62,192 nt of DNA, taken from assembly GCA_037447655.1 (NCBI GenBank), contig JBBHKE010000196.1, forward strand, positions 1 to 62,192, in the 5' to 3' direction. Numbering within the stretch: position 1 is the stretch's first letter; each line of letters opens with the position of its first letter. The DNA comes from Zygnema cylindricum (Eukaryota; Streptophyta; Zygnematophyceae; Zygnematales; Zygnemataceae). This document shows, piece by piece, positions 44,488-55,599 of the stretch. Below the pieces are notes generated by a model. It was not told the DNA's origin. It saw only the letters and a list, made by a program, of their open reading frames with translations, and did no database searches. A program made the translations under genes and the position numbers.

Positions 44488-45090
44488 TTGGACTAAAAAA
44501 TTTAGGAATCCTCTAGGTAGTGTTTAACTAACCCACTTTCAACCACAACTATTACTACACTAGTAGACAAGCTGACAATCTAACTACACCCCTGTGTAGT
44601 TTAGACTCCCTTGAGTTTGTAGGAAATCGTATCACTGGAACCAAACAACTAGCCGATTAGTTATGGGGTGGTAAAGATGCCTATTAAATACAAACCCTCT
44701 AGGGGAGAGGTGACTGTTTCACAAAAATTTATTAAGTCCTAATTCTCTCTAATAACTCCTATCTACTAAAGTACGAACCAATCAGATTACTGTACCGTAC
44801 TAAAAAGTACTACTGCCGGTGTACCTTTTGTACTGCCTATATACAATAAGGCTATTACGTGGACACGTGCCCTCTTTTTACTCGTCCGTAGGTTCTTCAG
44901 AATTCCCACAGCCAAATATGATCTCTCCATGTGGCGCCAGGTCATTCCATGTCACAAAAGCCAAAGTGACCACTTCGTGATCTCGGTGATGACGTGCGCC
45001 ATTGGATAAAAACCAAAACGTAATCTGAGCCATCGAAACAAATGTCTGATTCATTTATTTTGTGCGGAATCATGTTCGCACTGTATAAAA
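44468..45090 (-). repeat. 5' LTR of the outer element, PBS-proximal part
   Basis: Aligns with 39171-39790 of the 3' LTR over its whole length. Interrupted at 45091 by a plus-strand LTR. The PBS-distal remainder is at 46765-47043. Confidence 0.9.
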
Positions 45091-46151
45091 TGTAGAAATT
45101 AACGGTCCGTTTAAAGTATTTTCTAGGTCTAAATAGAAATATAGGAAGAAGCCGAGGCAGTCTACCTCTAACTTCTCTCTCCAACTCTCAAACTTGTCGC
45201 AGTCACTAAGAAATTGGAGAGGAAGCTAGAGCCATGGATACCTAGGCTATCCAGAGGTTTACGGGAAATATATTAGTTTATTTACCATTTGGAATTTATT
45301 TACTAGAGGATATACGTTGCAGGCAGGATTTGATCGTGGTATTTGCTAGACTCAAGCCGCTGGTAGCCGGTAGCCTTATCCGTTAAGTCTAGAATTAGTG
45401 TTACGTACCATTGAGTTTGATATTTATTTAATCATTAGTACGTAGGATAATTCATTTTACTGAAATAGTTTACGAGAGACATAGATCCAGTAATGTAAAA
45501 GTACGAATTACGGTACGGATAAGAAACAAATACGCGCATTTATTTCTTTAGCGAAACGAATACCGCGCATGTATTTATTACGGCTATGATTAAATGTGAA
45601 TTTAATCGGAGGGCCGAAATTAACGCCGTGATCGCGGAAGAAGATTTCGGCGGTTTTTAGTCATCGCCACATCGGATGACACGTGGCGGAATGACATTGG
45701 ATCCCGGCATCTCCAACGATTAAAGGAGCGAATCCGGATATACCACGTGTCGACATTTAGGCCATGTGGTACACTGTCTGTACAGAAAGTACAACGACAG
45801 CTGTACTTTTGTGTACGAAATTGGAATATGATTCGCTCTGTACATCAGTAGATAGAGTTTGTGAGAGAGATAGGACTTAGAAAAATTAAGAGATAGGATC
45901 CTCTCTCCCATAGAGCTTTTGTACAAAAGGTCAACTGTGACCCTCCATAACTTACTGCTCAGGGGAGCAAATTCAGAGATTCATTTTGCTATATACTCAA
46001 GGAAGTCTTGCCTTCACATGGATAAAGGTGGTCAGAGTTAATGTATGCCAGGGTGGAATTTGTTCTTGATGAAACACAAAGGGGTCAGGGTTATCCTAGA
46101 GGCTTCTTGGAAGCTATCAATTCTGAGACTTATGGAAGTCTCAAAGTTTTA
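45091..46151 (+). repeat. 5' LTR of an inserted plus-strand copia element
   Basis: 1061 bp; begins TGTAGAAATTAACGG, like the LTR at 53723-54789 in reverse. Antisense tRNA-like cassette at about 45325-45390 (minus B-box GATCAAATCC at 45327-45336). Ends GTTTTA just before the PBS; the usual CA is mutated. Confidence 0.88.
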
Positions 46152-46764
46152 GGTAATGGGCCCACCCTCTAAGGTACCAATCTTTAATGGAACTGGCTTC
46201 ACATACTAGGAAAGCATGATGATAGGAGCTCTATGCGAAAAAAGGTTTTAAGGGATAGTGAGTGGACGGTTGGGGCGTCCATCAAGTCTTGGAATCCCAC
46301 CAAGGTTTGGAGGAAGCAAATTCACCAGGAAAGAGGATCCACCTTCAACGGAGGAAACAAAGGAAGGAGAGGTGGTGGACAAAGGAAAGGAGAAGGAGAC
46401 GACCGCACCAATACCAACTGGTTCGGCATTCATGTCACCTATTCCGAGGAACGAGGAGAATGATACTGAAACCTGGGAATTTAACAATATGGCGGCAAAA
46501 CACTTCATCCTACGCCATCTCACTCAAGGACTTGCATGTCCTCATTTGCTGGTAGAAAGGGCATCCGATCATTGGATGGCTCTCATAGAGATGTACCGAA
46601 GTGGTACGATTTAGCAACAACAATTAGCTGATCAGAAAGTTAAAGAGTATGTATACAAAAGGGGGAAGATGTTGGATTTTTGCAATGAGCTTGCTACACT
46701 CTTCATGGAGCTAGAGAGTGCGGGAAAAAAAATTAGTGAAAAAGAAAAGGTTGAACTCTATGGA
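46132..46764 (+). pseudogene. gag of the inserted plus-strand element, truncated
   Basis: ATG at 46132 in the LTR end, then a TAG at codon 7 (where sister copies have CAG or CAC), V-M-G-P at the PBS (46152-46164, one mismatch GGTAATGGGCCCA), VPIFNGTGF. Further gag: GRLGRPSSLGIPP, HFILRHLTQGLACPH, ASDHWMALIEMYRSGTI then TAG, KMLDFCNELATLFMELES. It stops abruptly at about 46764, joined to the distal part of the outer 5' LTR. No pol, no 3' LTR. Confidence 0.88.
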
Positions 46765-47043
46765 ACTTCTATGACTGACCGGTTAGAGCTAACGCCTACG
46801 CCATGCTCTGCCGGTCGGGGGTTCGAGTATTGCCGAAATTAACCTTTTGTTGAGAAAGATTTAGGTCACTCTTTAGTCCTGCAGAAGTGGAGCTGAGGCA
46901 GCCATGGCTCCACTACTCTCTCTCTCTCTCTTCTTCAGTGAGTATAACAAGTATGGGGGATGGACAGAGAGAGGTGGAGACAGACTGCTTGCGCTCTCTT
47001 CACTTTTTATCTAATTTAGACCTAGAAATATTTATTTTCAACA
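46765..47043 (-). repeat. 5' LTR of the outer element, distal part
   Basis: Aligns with 39880-40154, including the tRNA-like cassette (46786-46830) and the end TTTTCAACA. About 100 bases of the LTR between the two parts are missing, so a deletion accompanied loss of the inserted element's pol and 3' LTR. Confidence 0.9.
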
Positions 47044-47094
47044 TATGTTACAATGGCCATGTGCCCTATAATTTAGTCGCTAGGCCGCTCATCG

Positions 47095-47285
47095 TTAATA
47101 GAGTTAGACACTAATTCGGTGGTGACTAAATTTGGTCGGAAATCAAAAAATAGTGTTAGCAACACTATTTAGGAAGTGGACTATGATCTGCCACGTTTTA
47201 TCGCATTAAATTTGTATTACTAATTATAATTTGGCATCAACACCAATAAGTCCTCAACGCTAATATCGATTGGCGTAGTACTTTT
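47095..47285. repeat. dispersed repeat, second copy
   Basis: Homologous to 6540-6745 (see there). Sequence from 47286 to 47710 shows nothing further. Confidence 0.5.
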
Positions 47286-47715
47286 TCCCTGCTAATCATA
47301 AAATAGTGTAAGGGGCATTGTTTAAGGAAAAGACACTAATTGACAACATTATCGAAGTAGTAAGTGAAGCGTATCGCACAAGAAAAAAATGATATTCGAT
47401 AGCCCAAATCACTCTATTGACCGATATACACACATATTGCACGATCCTACAATAAGAGAAGAACAAAAACATAAGTTTTGAAAATAATTTAGATGCAAGA
47501 ATGGTACCATACATCATAAAGGAAGGACGACCGAGGATAATTTTGAACAATTTAAGCGTCACTTATTATGACAAGAGTCTATGTCAATTTTTTTTTACGT
47601 AGCTTCTTTCGTTTGTTTGCATTCCAAAGTTGCGACTATGCTTTTGGAGGCAGTGGAGGTAAGGGCATTAGAGTGACAATTTTAATATCTTATCCTCTAT
47701 GTCCATGAAGACAAC

Positions 47716-48623
47716 TACAACTTTGAGACCTCCATTGGTACTCAAAGTAGGCAGCTTACCAGAAGCCTCTAGGATAACCTCAATCCCTTAATCTTTGTAT
47801 AAGTATTGCTGACACCATGACAGAATACAGACTGAACAAATTGCACCCCTTGAAAGAGCTGACTCCCTTGATTCTGCCACAAAAAGAATCCTTAAATTTG
47901 CTCCCCTGAGCAGTTAATTATCAATGGTCAAAGATGACCTTTTATATAGAAGCTCTCTGGGAGAGAGAGGGGGCTACCTATATTTTCCTAAGTCCTAAAC
48001 CCCTCTCTAATCCCTCTACTACTGAAGTACTGAGCCAATCAATTCACTATACAGTACAAAAAGGTACTTGGCCCGGAGTACTTTGTGTACGGCCATTGTA
48101 CGACATGGCCAAGAAGACGACGCCTGCCATATCCGGGTTCGCCATGGAATGTCCCGGAGATGCCGTTATCCAATGTCATGTTGCCACGTGTCACCCGGTG
48201 TGGCTGTGACTGCAAACCGCCAAATCGCGTATTCCGTGATCTCGGCTTTTTCCTTCGCCGTTCGATTGATATCGGCCATAATTTATAGCCGTTTAAAATA
48301 CAAGCAGTACTTTTTGATCTGGTTCTATCTAACTGTCTATGTGATTGTGGTCCGTTCATCTTTTAAATGAAGTTCTCTATTTCCACGTCTTCATGTAGCT
48401 ATCGTACCTTATATACTTGAACACAGATGTTAGGCTACATGGTAACGACACTAGACTACTTGGACGGACGGTAGGTACCAGGATCAAATCCTGGGTCCGT
48501 CAACCTTTTTGGTAAATTTACCAAAGGGCTGCCTTCTAACTCTAGGAGAGGCATAGGCAGCTGCTCCTATTTAGATCATTTAAGTAACCTAGAAAATACC
48601 TAAGTAAACCTTTAATTTCAACA
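47716..48623 (-). mobile_element. solo LTR, family A
   Basis: 908 bp, flanked by the perfect 5-bp duplication ACAAC (47711-47715, 48624-48628). No PBS or internal sequence. Carries the best-formed T-arm-like hairpin on the plus strand: CCAGG-ATCAAAT-CCTGG at 48478-48494. Confidence 0.92.
48430..48501 (+). other. tRNA-like cassette with acceptor/T-arm minihelix
   Basis: GACGGAC (48463-48469) pairs with GTCCGTC (48495-48501), which directly follows the 5-bp, 7-base-loop T-arm (48478-48494), as the acceptor strand follows the T-arm in a tRNA. B-box-like GGATCAAATCC. Antisense to the LTR. Confidence 0.6.
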
Positions 48624-48629
48624 ACAACA

Positions 48630-49790
48630 TCGTTAATCGTCGTCTTCATCAAAAAGTCGGATACTGCGCCTTCGACCTCCACCTCATCTGGTCAAAAAAG
48701 TATTTAGGACAAAAAATGAGAGTTTAATGGCATACCGAATCAAGGTTTTTTTTCAAACTCTTGGTTTACCGCAAACATCGTGAATATTGTAATCCTCACA
48801 TCAATTTTGGGTCACCTGGAATACCGTGAATATTGTTATTTTGACATCTCATAGGGAACCAAAACATTGTGTTTATGGTTAATTTTAATTTATAATATTA
48901 CTTTTTAGTGGCCGAAGTATTCTTTTGCAAAATTGTGTAAACTAAGAAATATTTTTTTATTTGATTAGTGGTTGTTTTGTCTAGGTTAAGTCTGTTTTTT
49001 AAGGGTTTTTTTTGTTTTGGGGGTTTCTTCTGTTTTAACAAAAAAAATTTGTTCGAAGCGTCTTGTGTTTGTTGATTTGATTTTTGGATAATTGTACATG
49101 TTTTTCTTTGTTCCATATATATATATATATATTTATTTATGTTTATCCAAAAACATGTGGCTAAGGGTGAAGTTCCATCAAGCGAAAAGTGGCGTAGTTT
49201 ACAAAAATCCGCGACTCTCCATACCAAATCGTACCGCCTATTTTGTTTTAATACGAAAAACAACATTACAGAGAAACTTGTCGATACTCTCCGAAGATCT
49301 TGAAGGTAATACTGGCTGTCGGATGTTCATCGCGAGGAGTTCGTTTTTTTTTTCTGTAACTATCAACCCACCTCGAGGAGGTGGGTTAGCACATACAGAA
49401 AAAAAACCCGTGACACGCTGGACGATTAAGCTACGTGTCATGATGGAAAACAAAAAAAAAAATCTTAAGATTTGCACATGACTCGCGCTTCCCAAAATAC
49501 AACCGAAAATAAAAATGAAATTTCGTAACATTCGTTCGTCACGCTATTTTCTACAACTTTTGTTCATCACACTATTTCTCTCAAAGGACTTTCGTTATGT
49601 TCGAAAACAGAAACCCTAAAAAATGAGCTGGCATACTGACTGGCGTTTGCAAAAATTATAAAAGTTTTATCGTATGATTACTTCGTACGGAGGTACATGG
49701 TACGCAAGTGAATATTTAAGTTAAGTTTGTCGGTACTAAAAATATGAAAGATATTCACTATGGGATCGTAGCTTGCCTGGCGATAGTCAA
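48630..49790. other. intergenic, includes a long imperfect palindrome
   Basis: No gene seen. At 49343-49408 lies a palindrome: TTTTTTTTTCTGTA outer arms and AACCCACCTC/GAGGTGGGTT inner arms (49365-49387) with a GAG loop. Confidence 0.6.
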
Positions 49791-49794
49791 TTTA

Positions 49795-49916
49795 GAACAC
49801 ATGGTTTATATACTCTTCGTGATGGAACTTCGACTCAATCGACCTGGTCTGCAGAGAACACGTGGTTTATAGACTCTTCGTGATGGAACTTCGACTCAAT
49901 CGACCTGGTCTGCAGA
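49795..49916. repeat. 61-bp perfect-looking tandem duplication
   Basis: Units 49795-49855 and 49856-49916, each GAACACRTGGTTTATA.. to ..GACCTGGTCTGCAGA, differing at two or three bases, so probably recent. Confidence 0.92.
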
Positions 49917-50264
49917 GTTAGCCATATGATTACAGAAACGTATGATGGAACTTCACCCTAATATGTGTTTCAAATTAAACTATCCATTCTGTTTTTCAAA
50001 AATACTCTATGTCTTTGGCATTATCAAGGTGTCAAATTTTGATTATTTCAAAAATTAACATTACAGTCAACTCATGAATGAAAAAAAAAAATCTAGTTTT
50101 ATACTACAAAAACATAGATTGTAAGCCAGCATGATATTGACAACGTTTTTTTTTTAAACATGTTGGTTTGTTATTCACCCCTTCCTAGACACAATCATCT
50201 AACACTATAGTTTCTGGTATTTTGAAATTAGAAGGTAAACAAAAGATGGCCTCGTCAAACTCAA

Positions 50265-50560
50265 CCCCTCTCTATATCAACAGTGAAATAAACTTCCTCC
50301 TCAAAACTAGCAGTAAAGACTCCTTTCCTAGTGCTTCTATCAAAACCCTTATCATCTAATACAGACGTAGAGATGAGGTTTTTTTTCAGCTCCGGGATAA
50401 AAAATACATCGGAGAATGTAACGATGGATGTCTTTCCTTCTACCAACACTTTCAGATCTACCGATCCTACAAGAGTAGTAGTGACTATCCTCCCATCCCC
50501 GTACTGTGTCTCTACGGTGGGAATCTTTCTTATCTATATGATGGACATACCCTGAAGGTA
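50265..50560 (-). pseudogene. copia pol fragment (pre-integrase region)
   Basis: Minus strand: IPTVETQYGDGRIVTTTLVG, DLKVLVEGKTSIVTFSDVFF, LKKNLISTSVLDDKGFD, EEVYFTV; close to 43030-43290. Cut off on both sides; no protease or integrase adjoins. Nearby LTR-B and PBS suggest one collapsed element. Confidence 0.85.
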
Positions 50561-50656
50561 TGCCCTGAGTAATTACAATAATTTTATAATGAAGGACCTC
50601 GATGAATCTTAGTATATCTTAGGTATACAGGTAGAGATGATCCATACAGATAGAAA

Positions 50657-51120
50657 TGGGCCCATAACCTGTTGGTTTGAAGCATTTTCAGCCATGAATG
50701 TAACCTCGGAAGCACCACAGACTACCCCAAAACAACCTACTTTGATTCCACTCAGAATTCTACAGAATTCCCAAACAAGCTGAAACTTCACAAAAAGATA
50801 TTTTCTAGGCCACTAAGTATTCCCACAAATTTTCATATATATATACCAACAAGAAATCCCGCATTACCCAGTCAAAGTATCATAAAAACAGCTTGCTAGA
50901 ACTTTGATAAAACCGACCAACTTCACAATGAAGCCCCAAGCAAATCAGACGCACAATAGGTCTTAAAATCTGCCACAATATTTCCAATACAAGGAGGAAC
51001 ACACATGCAAAATATCAGATAATTTTGCCAATAGAACTGAGAGAAATTCTCAGATGAAATTCCCAAAAAGGAGCAGAAAAACAGTTTCTGTCCAAAAGTT
51101 CCCTTTAGTCTAAAAATGAC
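50657..51120 (-). mobile_element. LTR family B with PBS, truncated
   Basis: Minus strand: PBS GGTTATGGGCCCA at 50657-50669 abuts an LTR end CCAACA at 50670. The LTR is homologous to 58715-59003 (CTTGGGGCTTCATTGTGAAG, ATTGTGGCA). An ATG at 50693-50695 opens MAENASNQQVMGP across the LTR end and PBS. A TIR element interrupts it at 51121. Confidence 0.82.
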
Positions 51121-51123
51121 TAA

Positions 51124-52029
51124 GGGTGTGTCCCCATGTGCATAAGTAAGGGTTTTTTTCTGTCGTTTTGCCGTAAGACTTAGCGCCGTACTGCCTAAGT
51201 TGCAACCGTACGAAGGAATCGCAAATTTGTAGAGTACAATTTGCGTCATCCTTGAACTTAGGATGTACTAAAACTTGTCGTCTTGTGATTTTCGACCCAC
51301 TTCTACTACAAAAAACGTCATCTTCAAACCTTTGTTTAAAACACATGCGCGAAGTGATTTAAAATTAGGTTTTTTCGATTGACAAATAGGAACATTTTAT
51401 CGCACGTGCCTTAAATTTCGAAAAAAATCCTACGATTTCCAAGGACAAAGAAAAGTACATAGTTAGCTATGTTCTGTCTGTTTGCGTTATAATAAGACGA
51501 AAAAATGTACACAATTTGTTTAATTTTGTCCGTTTTTATCCAGTACGGATTTTTTATTTGCAGGGGTCTTCAAGTTCCGATGCCATTTCACCTCGAGCGG
51601 ACATGCGACGCGAAGGGCAAAGCGCATCTTCTTCAACCGTGAAACTGCCAAGCTGGAATGCGGTACATCTACAATGTCACGGTAAGACATGCGACGTCAC
51701 AAAGCAGTTCCAAAAAATAACGTACGACCACATATTGTAGACGTTGACAAAAACGCATCTTCTTCAACCGTGAAACTGCCAGGCTGGAATGCGGTACGTC
51801 TACAATGTCACGGTAGTTCCAAAAAATAACGTGCGACCACATATTGTAGATATTGACAACCGTTGTAGACGTTGACAACCGTCACAGGTATTGTCGACGT
51901 ATACAATCGTCACAAGCGAAAGTTGCGATTTCCTCCTTATAGACATAGGGACACTTGAAAACCGGGTCCGACGGATCCGCGCTAATAAAAAATAAGTTCG
52001 CTAAGTTACAAGTACATGGGGACATACCC
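51124..52029. mobile_element. PIF/Harbinger-like non-autonomous element
   Basis: 906 bp with terminal inverted repeats GGGTGTGTCCCCATGTGC (left) and GGGTATGTCCCCATGTAC (right, reverse complement), 16 of 18 matching. Flanked by TAA on both sides (51121-51123, 52030-52032), the 3-bp TWA duplication typical of PIF/Harbinger. No transposase recognised. Confidence 0.82.
51623..51859. repeat. tandem duplication, period 131 bp, within the TIR element
   Basis: Both units read CGCATCTTCTTCAACCGTG, AAACTGCC, GGAATGCGGTAC and ACCACATATTGTAGA. The second unit lacks about 23 bases present in the first. Confidence 0.88.
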
Positions 52030-52032
52030 TAA

Positions 52033-52551
52033 GTCCTACAAATTTACACTACAACTTACAACTAACTGTACAGAGGCAAACCAGCCGTACGTAATCAATC
52101 AACTACCTCAATTACTGTGAGTGTACATGAGATCTACACTAATAATTAATACACAGGTCAAAATATTGCTAAATATTTACAAGTCTTATGAATTCCGTCA
52201 AACGAATCTGGACCAACCAAAATTAATATCATGTGATGGACGCTATTTCGCGCCCCTCACCAAACTGACGGCGCCGTGCGTATCTCTTTTTCGGCACCCT
52301 TGATGTCGCGAGGCATAATCACCAAAATCCACTTGGCGAAATGACATCACTCCATCCAAATTAGTCCGTACCAGCGGCGTACTTCTCCATAAACATTCCA
52401 GATTTGATCGCTTTGCGATCCGCCGTACATTTACATATTCCGTACCTTTCCTTAGGCTTTGTTTGCGCCACTCAAATAATAACGTACATCCCAAAACAAT
52501 TAGTACCAATACTCCCCCAATTCCCAAATCCATTCGAACCTCCACAGTAAA
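52033..52551. other. unassigned segment
   Basis: No gene recognised. A minus-strand open frame (52243-52533 from its first ATG, MDLGIGGVLVLIVLGC) begins with a hydrophobic stretch but has no other support. Confidence 0.3.
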
Positions 52552-52639
52552 TCAAGATAGCATTAGAGTAGCGTACTGTACCCACGAAACATTGTGTACG
52601 CACAAAACGACACGCACGCACGAAACTAACTTTTCAAAC

Positions 52640-53742
52640 TTACACTTTCGTGGAATTTCTACCTCGTTTGTCGCTTCCAACTCCTCATCCAATAGGAGCT
52701 CATTGTCCTCGTCTTCGGGTTCCACCTCATGTACTTGTGTCACAATGGCCTTTTTCTTTCCTCTCAGGATTCCACCGGTCTGTCCCTACTTTGACTGAAG
52801 CTCGGTTAGCTTAGTGCACTCCGCCATATAGTACCCTGGTTTCTTACAGAAATGACATAAACCCTTGGGAGCCCTTTGTCGGTCTGATTTTTCTGCTCCC
52901 CCCCTCCATAATTTATGACCGGTCTCCGAGAATCCTTGTTCCTCCAGTCGGTCCCAGCTTCCAAGGCTTGCCCACTCTTTCCTCCGCTTCGGATCTCAAT
53001 TGTATTCTCCCGAACGAGAATCATTCCTACCACTGAGTTCCATATCCACCTTGAGTCCGGTAAGTCCTGCACACGGTTGATTATGTTCTCGAACTCATCG
53101 GGTAACTTCATCAGTAGACAGTTAACCTTTTTTTTTCACTTAAATCTTTTCCAGCACTCTCTAGCTCCATGAAGAGTGTAGCAAGCTCATTGCAAAAATC
53201 CAACATCTTCCCCCCTTTGTATACATACTCCTTAACTTTCTGATCAGCCAACTGTTGTTGCTGAATCGTACCACTTCGGTACATCTCTATGAGAGCCATC
53301 CAAAGATCGGATGTCCTTTCTACCTGCAAATGGGGACATGCAAGTCCTTGAGTGAGATGGCGTAGGATGAAGTGCTTTGCCGCCATATTGTTGAAGTCCC
53401 AGGTTTCAGTATCATTCTCCTCGTTCCTCGGAATAGGTGACATGAATGCCGAACCAGTTGCTATTGGTGTGGTCGCCTCCTTCTCCTTTCCTTTGTCCAC
53501 CACCTCTCCTTCTTTTGTTTCCTCCGTTGAAGGTGGATCCTCTTTCCTGGTGAATCTGCTTCCTCCAAACCCTGGAGGAATTCCAAGACTTGATGGACGC
53601 CCCAACCGTCCACTCACTATCCCCAAAACTGTTTCTCACATAGAGCTCCTGCCATCATATTTTCCCAGTATATGAAGCCTGCTCTATTGAATATGGGCAC
53701 CCTATATGTTGGGCCCATAACGTGCAACTCTAAGACCTCCAT
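52640..53742 (-). pseudogene. gag of a truncated copia element
   Basis: ATG 53742-53740 in the LTR end: MEVLELHVMGPTYRVPIFN. Then GRLGRPSSLGIPPGFGG, HFILRHLTQGLACPH, IEMYRSGTIQQQQLADQKV, KLPDEFENIINRVQDLPDSR, and a zinc knuckle CHFCKKPGYYMAEC in which the zinc-binding His is Tyr. At least one frameshift (near 53111) and several stops. An acidic spacer (EPEDEDNELLLDEELEA) follows, then recognisable sequence ends near 52640; no pol. Confidence 0.87.
53710..53722 (-). other. primer binding site
   Basis: CGTTATGGGCCCA on the minus strand, one mismatch to the initiator tRNA-Met anticodon type, directly after an LTR end TTGCA. Confidence 0.8.
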
Positions 53743-54789
53743 AGGACCTAAAAATACGCAGCTCATACGAAGCCTGTAGGATAACCCTGACCCCTTTGTC
53801 TTTCAGCACGAATAATTTCCACCTTGGCAAACAAAAACTCCGACCACTTTCACCTTTGTGAATGCAAGACTCTCGTGAGTCGATAACAAAAAGAATCTTT
53901 GAATTTGCTCCCTTGAGCAGTAAGTTATGGAGGGTCAAAGTTGACCTTTTGTATAGAAGCTCTCTGGGAGAGAGGGTCCTATCTACCATTTTTTTCTAAG
54001 TCCTATCTCTCTCTAAAACTCTATCTACTGGTGTACGCCAACCAATCATATTACACTGACGTTCACAAAAGTACAACTGTCGGTGTACTTTATGTACGGA
54101 TATTGTAAGACATGTCCTAAATGTCGACACATGTCATATCCGAATTCAGTCCCGTAATCCCCGAAGATGCCGCAATCCAACGTAATCGTGCCATGTGTCA
54201 TCCGATGTGGCGATGACCACAAACCGCCGAGAATCTCTTCCGCGATCTCGACTTTCTTTTCGGCCGTCCGATTGAATGTAGATTTCAATCGTAGCCGTCA
54301 TAAATGCTTGTGCGGTATTTGTTTTGTAAAAAAAACAAAATGCGCGGTACTCGTTTCTTATCCATACCAAAATCCGTGTGTTTACATAACTGGATCTATG
54401 TATCTGTGAACATCCGCCGTTAAATGAATTTTCCTACGTGGCAACATTTAAATAAATATCAAACCATATAATATGTATCTTAATGTCTAGACTTACCGAA
54501 TAAGTCTACCGGCTATCGACGTTCTGACGGTTGGCAGGTACCAGGATCAAATCCTGGTTCCGACATACTCCTTTTAGCAAATAAGCCTACCTATCCGTAA
54601 ATCAACAAATCTATTTCCCGTAAACCTCTGGATAGCCTAGGTAGCCATGGGTCTAGCTTCCTCTCCAACTTCTCAGTGACAGCAACAAGTGTGGGAGTTG
54701 GAGAGAGAAGTTAGAGGCAGAGTGCCTCGGCTTCTTTCTGTATTCCAATTTAGACCTAGAAAATAAAAAAAGAACTATTGATTTCTACA
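53723..54789 (-). repeat. 5' LTR (family A) of the truncated copia element
   Basis: 1067 bp, plus-strand reading TGCAACTC to TTTCTACA. A tRNA-like cassette on the plus strand at 54484-54563 has ACCAGG-ATCAAAT-CCTGGT as T-arm (54540-54558) and TAGACTTACCGAATAAGTC as A-box part. Confidence 0.9.
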
Positions 54790-55599
54790 TCAACGCTATA
54801 CCGCGGAACGTAAGATTTAATTTCAGTTTTTTCTATTTAACATTCACAGAATGGCTATTACGCCACGTCGTTTCTTTGTGTAAGTTGGACGTATGTCCGT
54901 TGTTCCGTTCGTCCATGTCTTATGTATTCTAATAACGTCACTTTTGGGTAGTTTTATTTGAGTTAAGTATGTTAATATGTGTCTTAATTGTAATAGGTGT
55001 ATTCCCTCTTTCTCTTTCAAACGTCTAACCTGTATTAACGTCAACGATGTGTTGTATTAGAGTAAATGTTGACACTAAAATGAATCTAAAAGTACATACT
55101 TATTAACCAAATGATCAATCACGTAACGTCATTGGTCACCCAAAATTACACGTGTCCAAATTTTTATCCACGCAAACATTATAGGATTTTAACGATGCAA
55201 AAAAGCACGCCTGTCTTACGCGCTTCCTATCAAAGAAAGACATGTACACTTAGTGAGCTGCCATGTTTTACCATGCCTCTTTCATGAAAAAAATCCATTC
55301 TCATCCACGTTCATACTCCCACGCTGAAAACTGACGCAAATTTTAAAACTTTCCCGCTAATCGAAATATTTGACTGTCAAACATAATACTTGATTTAAAA
55401 TTTTGAATGTTCAAACTTTGGCGAAGGTTTTCCCTCATTTTTTTCATAATAGCTTCTTTTCCCTTTTTATATATACTCGTCGTTAACTCCAATAATGGTA
55501 CTCTTTTCTCTCCCTTTGCATCTACCTTTGTTGTTGCATCTTTGTTTCGTTGCTTCCCATTTATCTTTTACCAAATAGTCGTTGTTATTTTGAGAAAAT
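54790..55599. other. intergenic, possible promoter at right
   Basis: AT-rich, nothing recognised. TTTATATATACTC at about 55465-55477 is a possible TATA box for the frame at 55600. Confidence 0.3.

Larger units (their letters stand above)
39171..47043 (-). mobile_element. composite Ty1/copia LTR retrotransposon with nested insertions
   Basis: Outer element on the minus strand, flanked by the target-site duplication TATGT (39166-39170 and 47044-47048). Order on the minus strand: 5' LTR (46765-47043 plus 44468-45090, split by another element), PBS 44455-44467, decayed gag, protease and GAG-pre-integrase, integrase (split by a solo LTR), small remnants of reverse transcriptase and RNase H, polypurine tract, 3' LTR 39171-40154. 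Many stops and frameshifts, so inactive. The intact outer duplication shows the whole block arrived as one insertion and later received others. Confidence 0.92.

Noticed and set aside
52243-52545. Minus-strand frame with a membrane-like start
   Set aside because: Reported start is GTG, single hydrophobic stretch only, beside a truncated retroelement; insufficient support.
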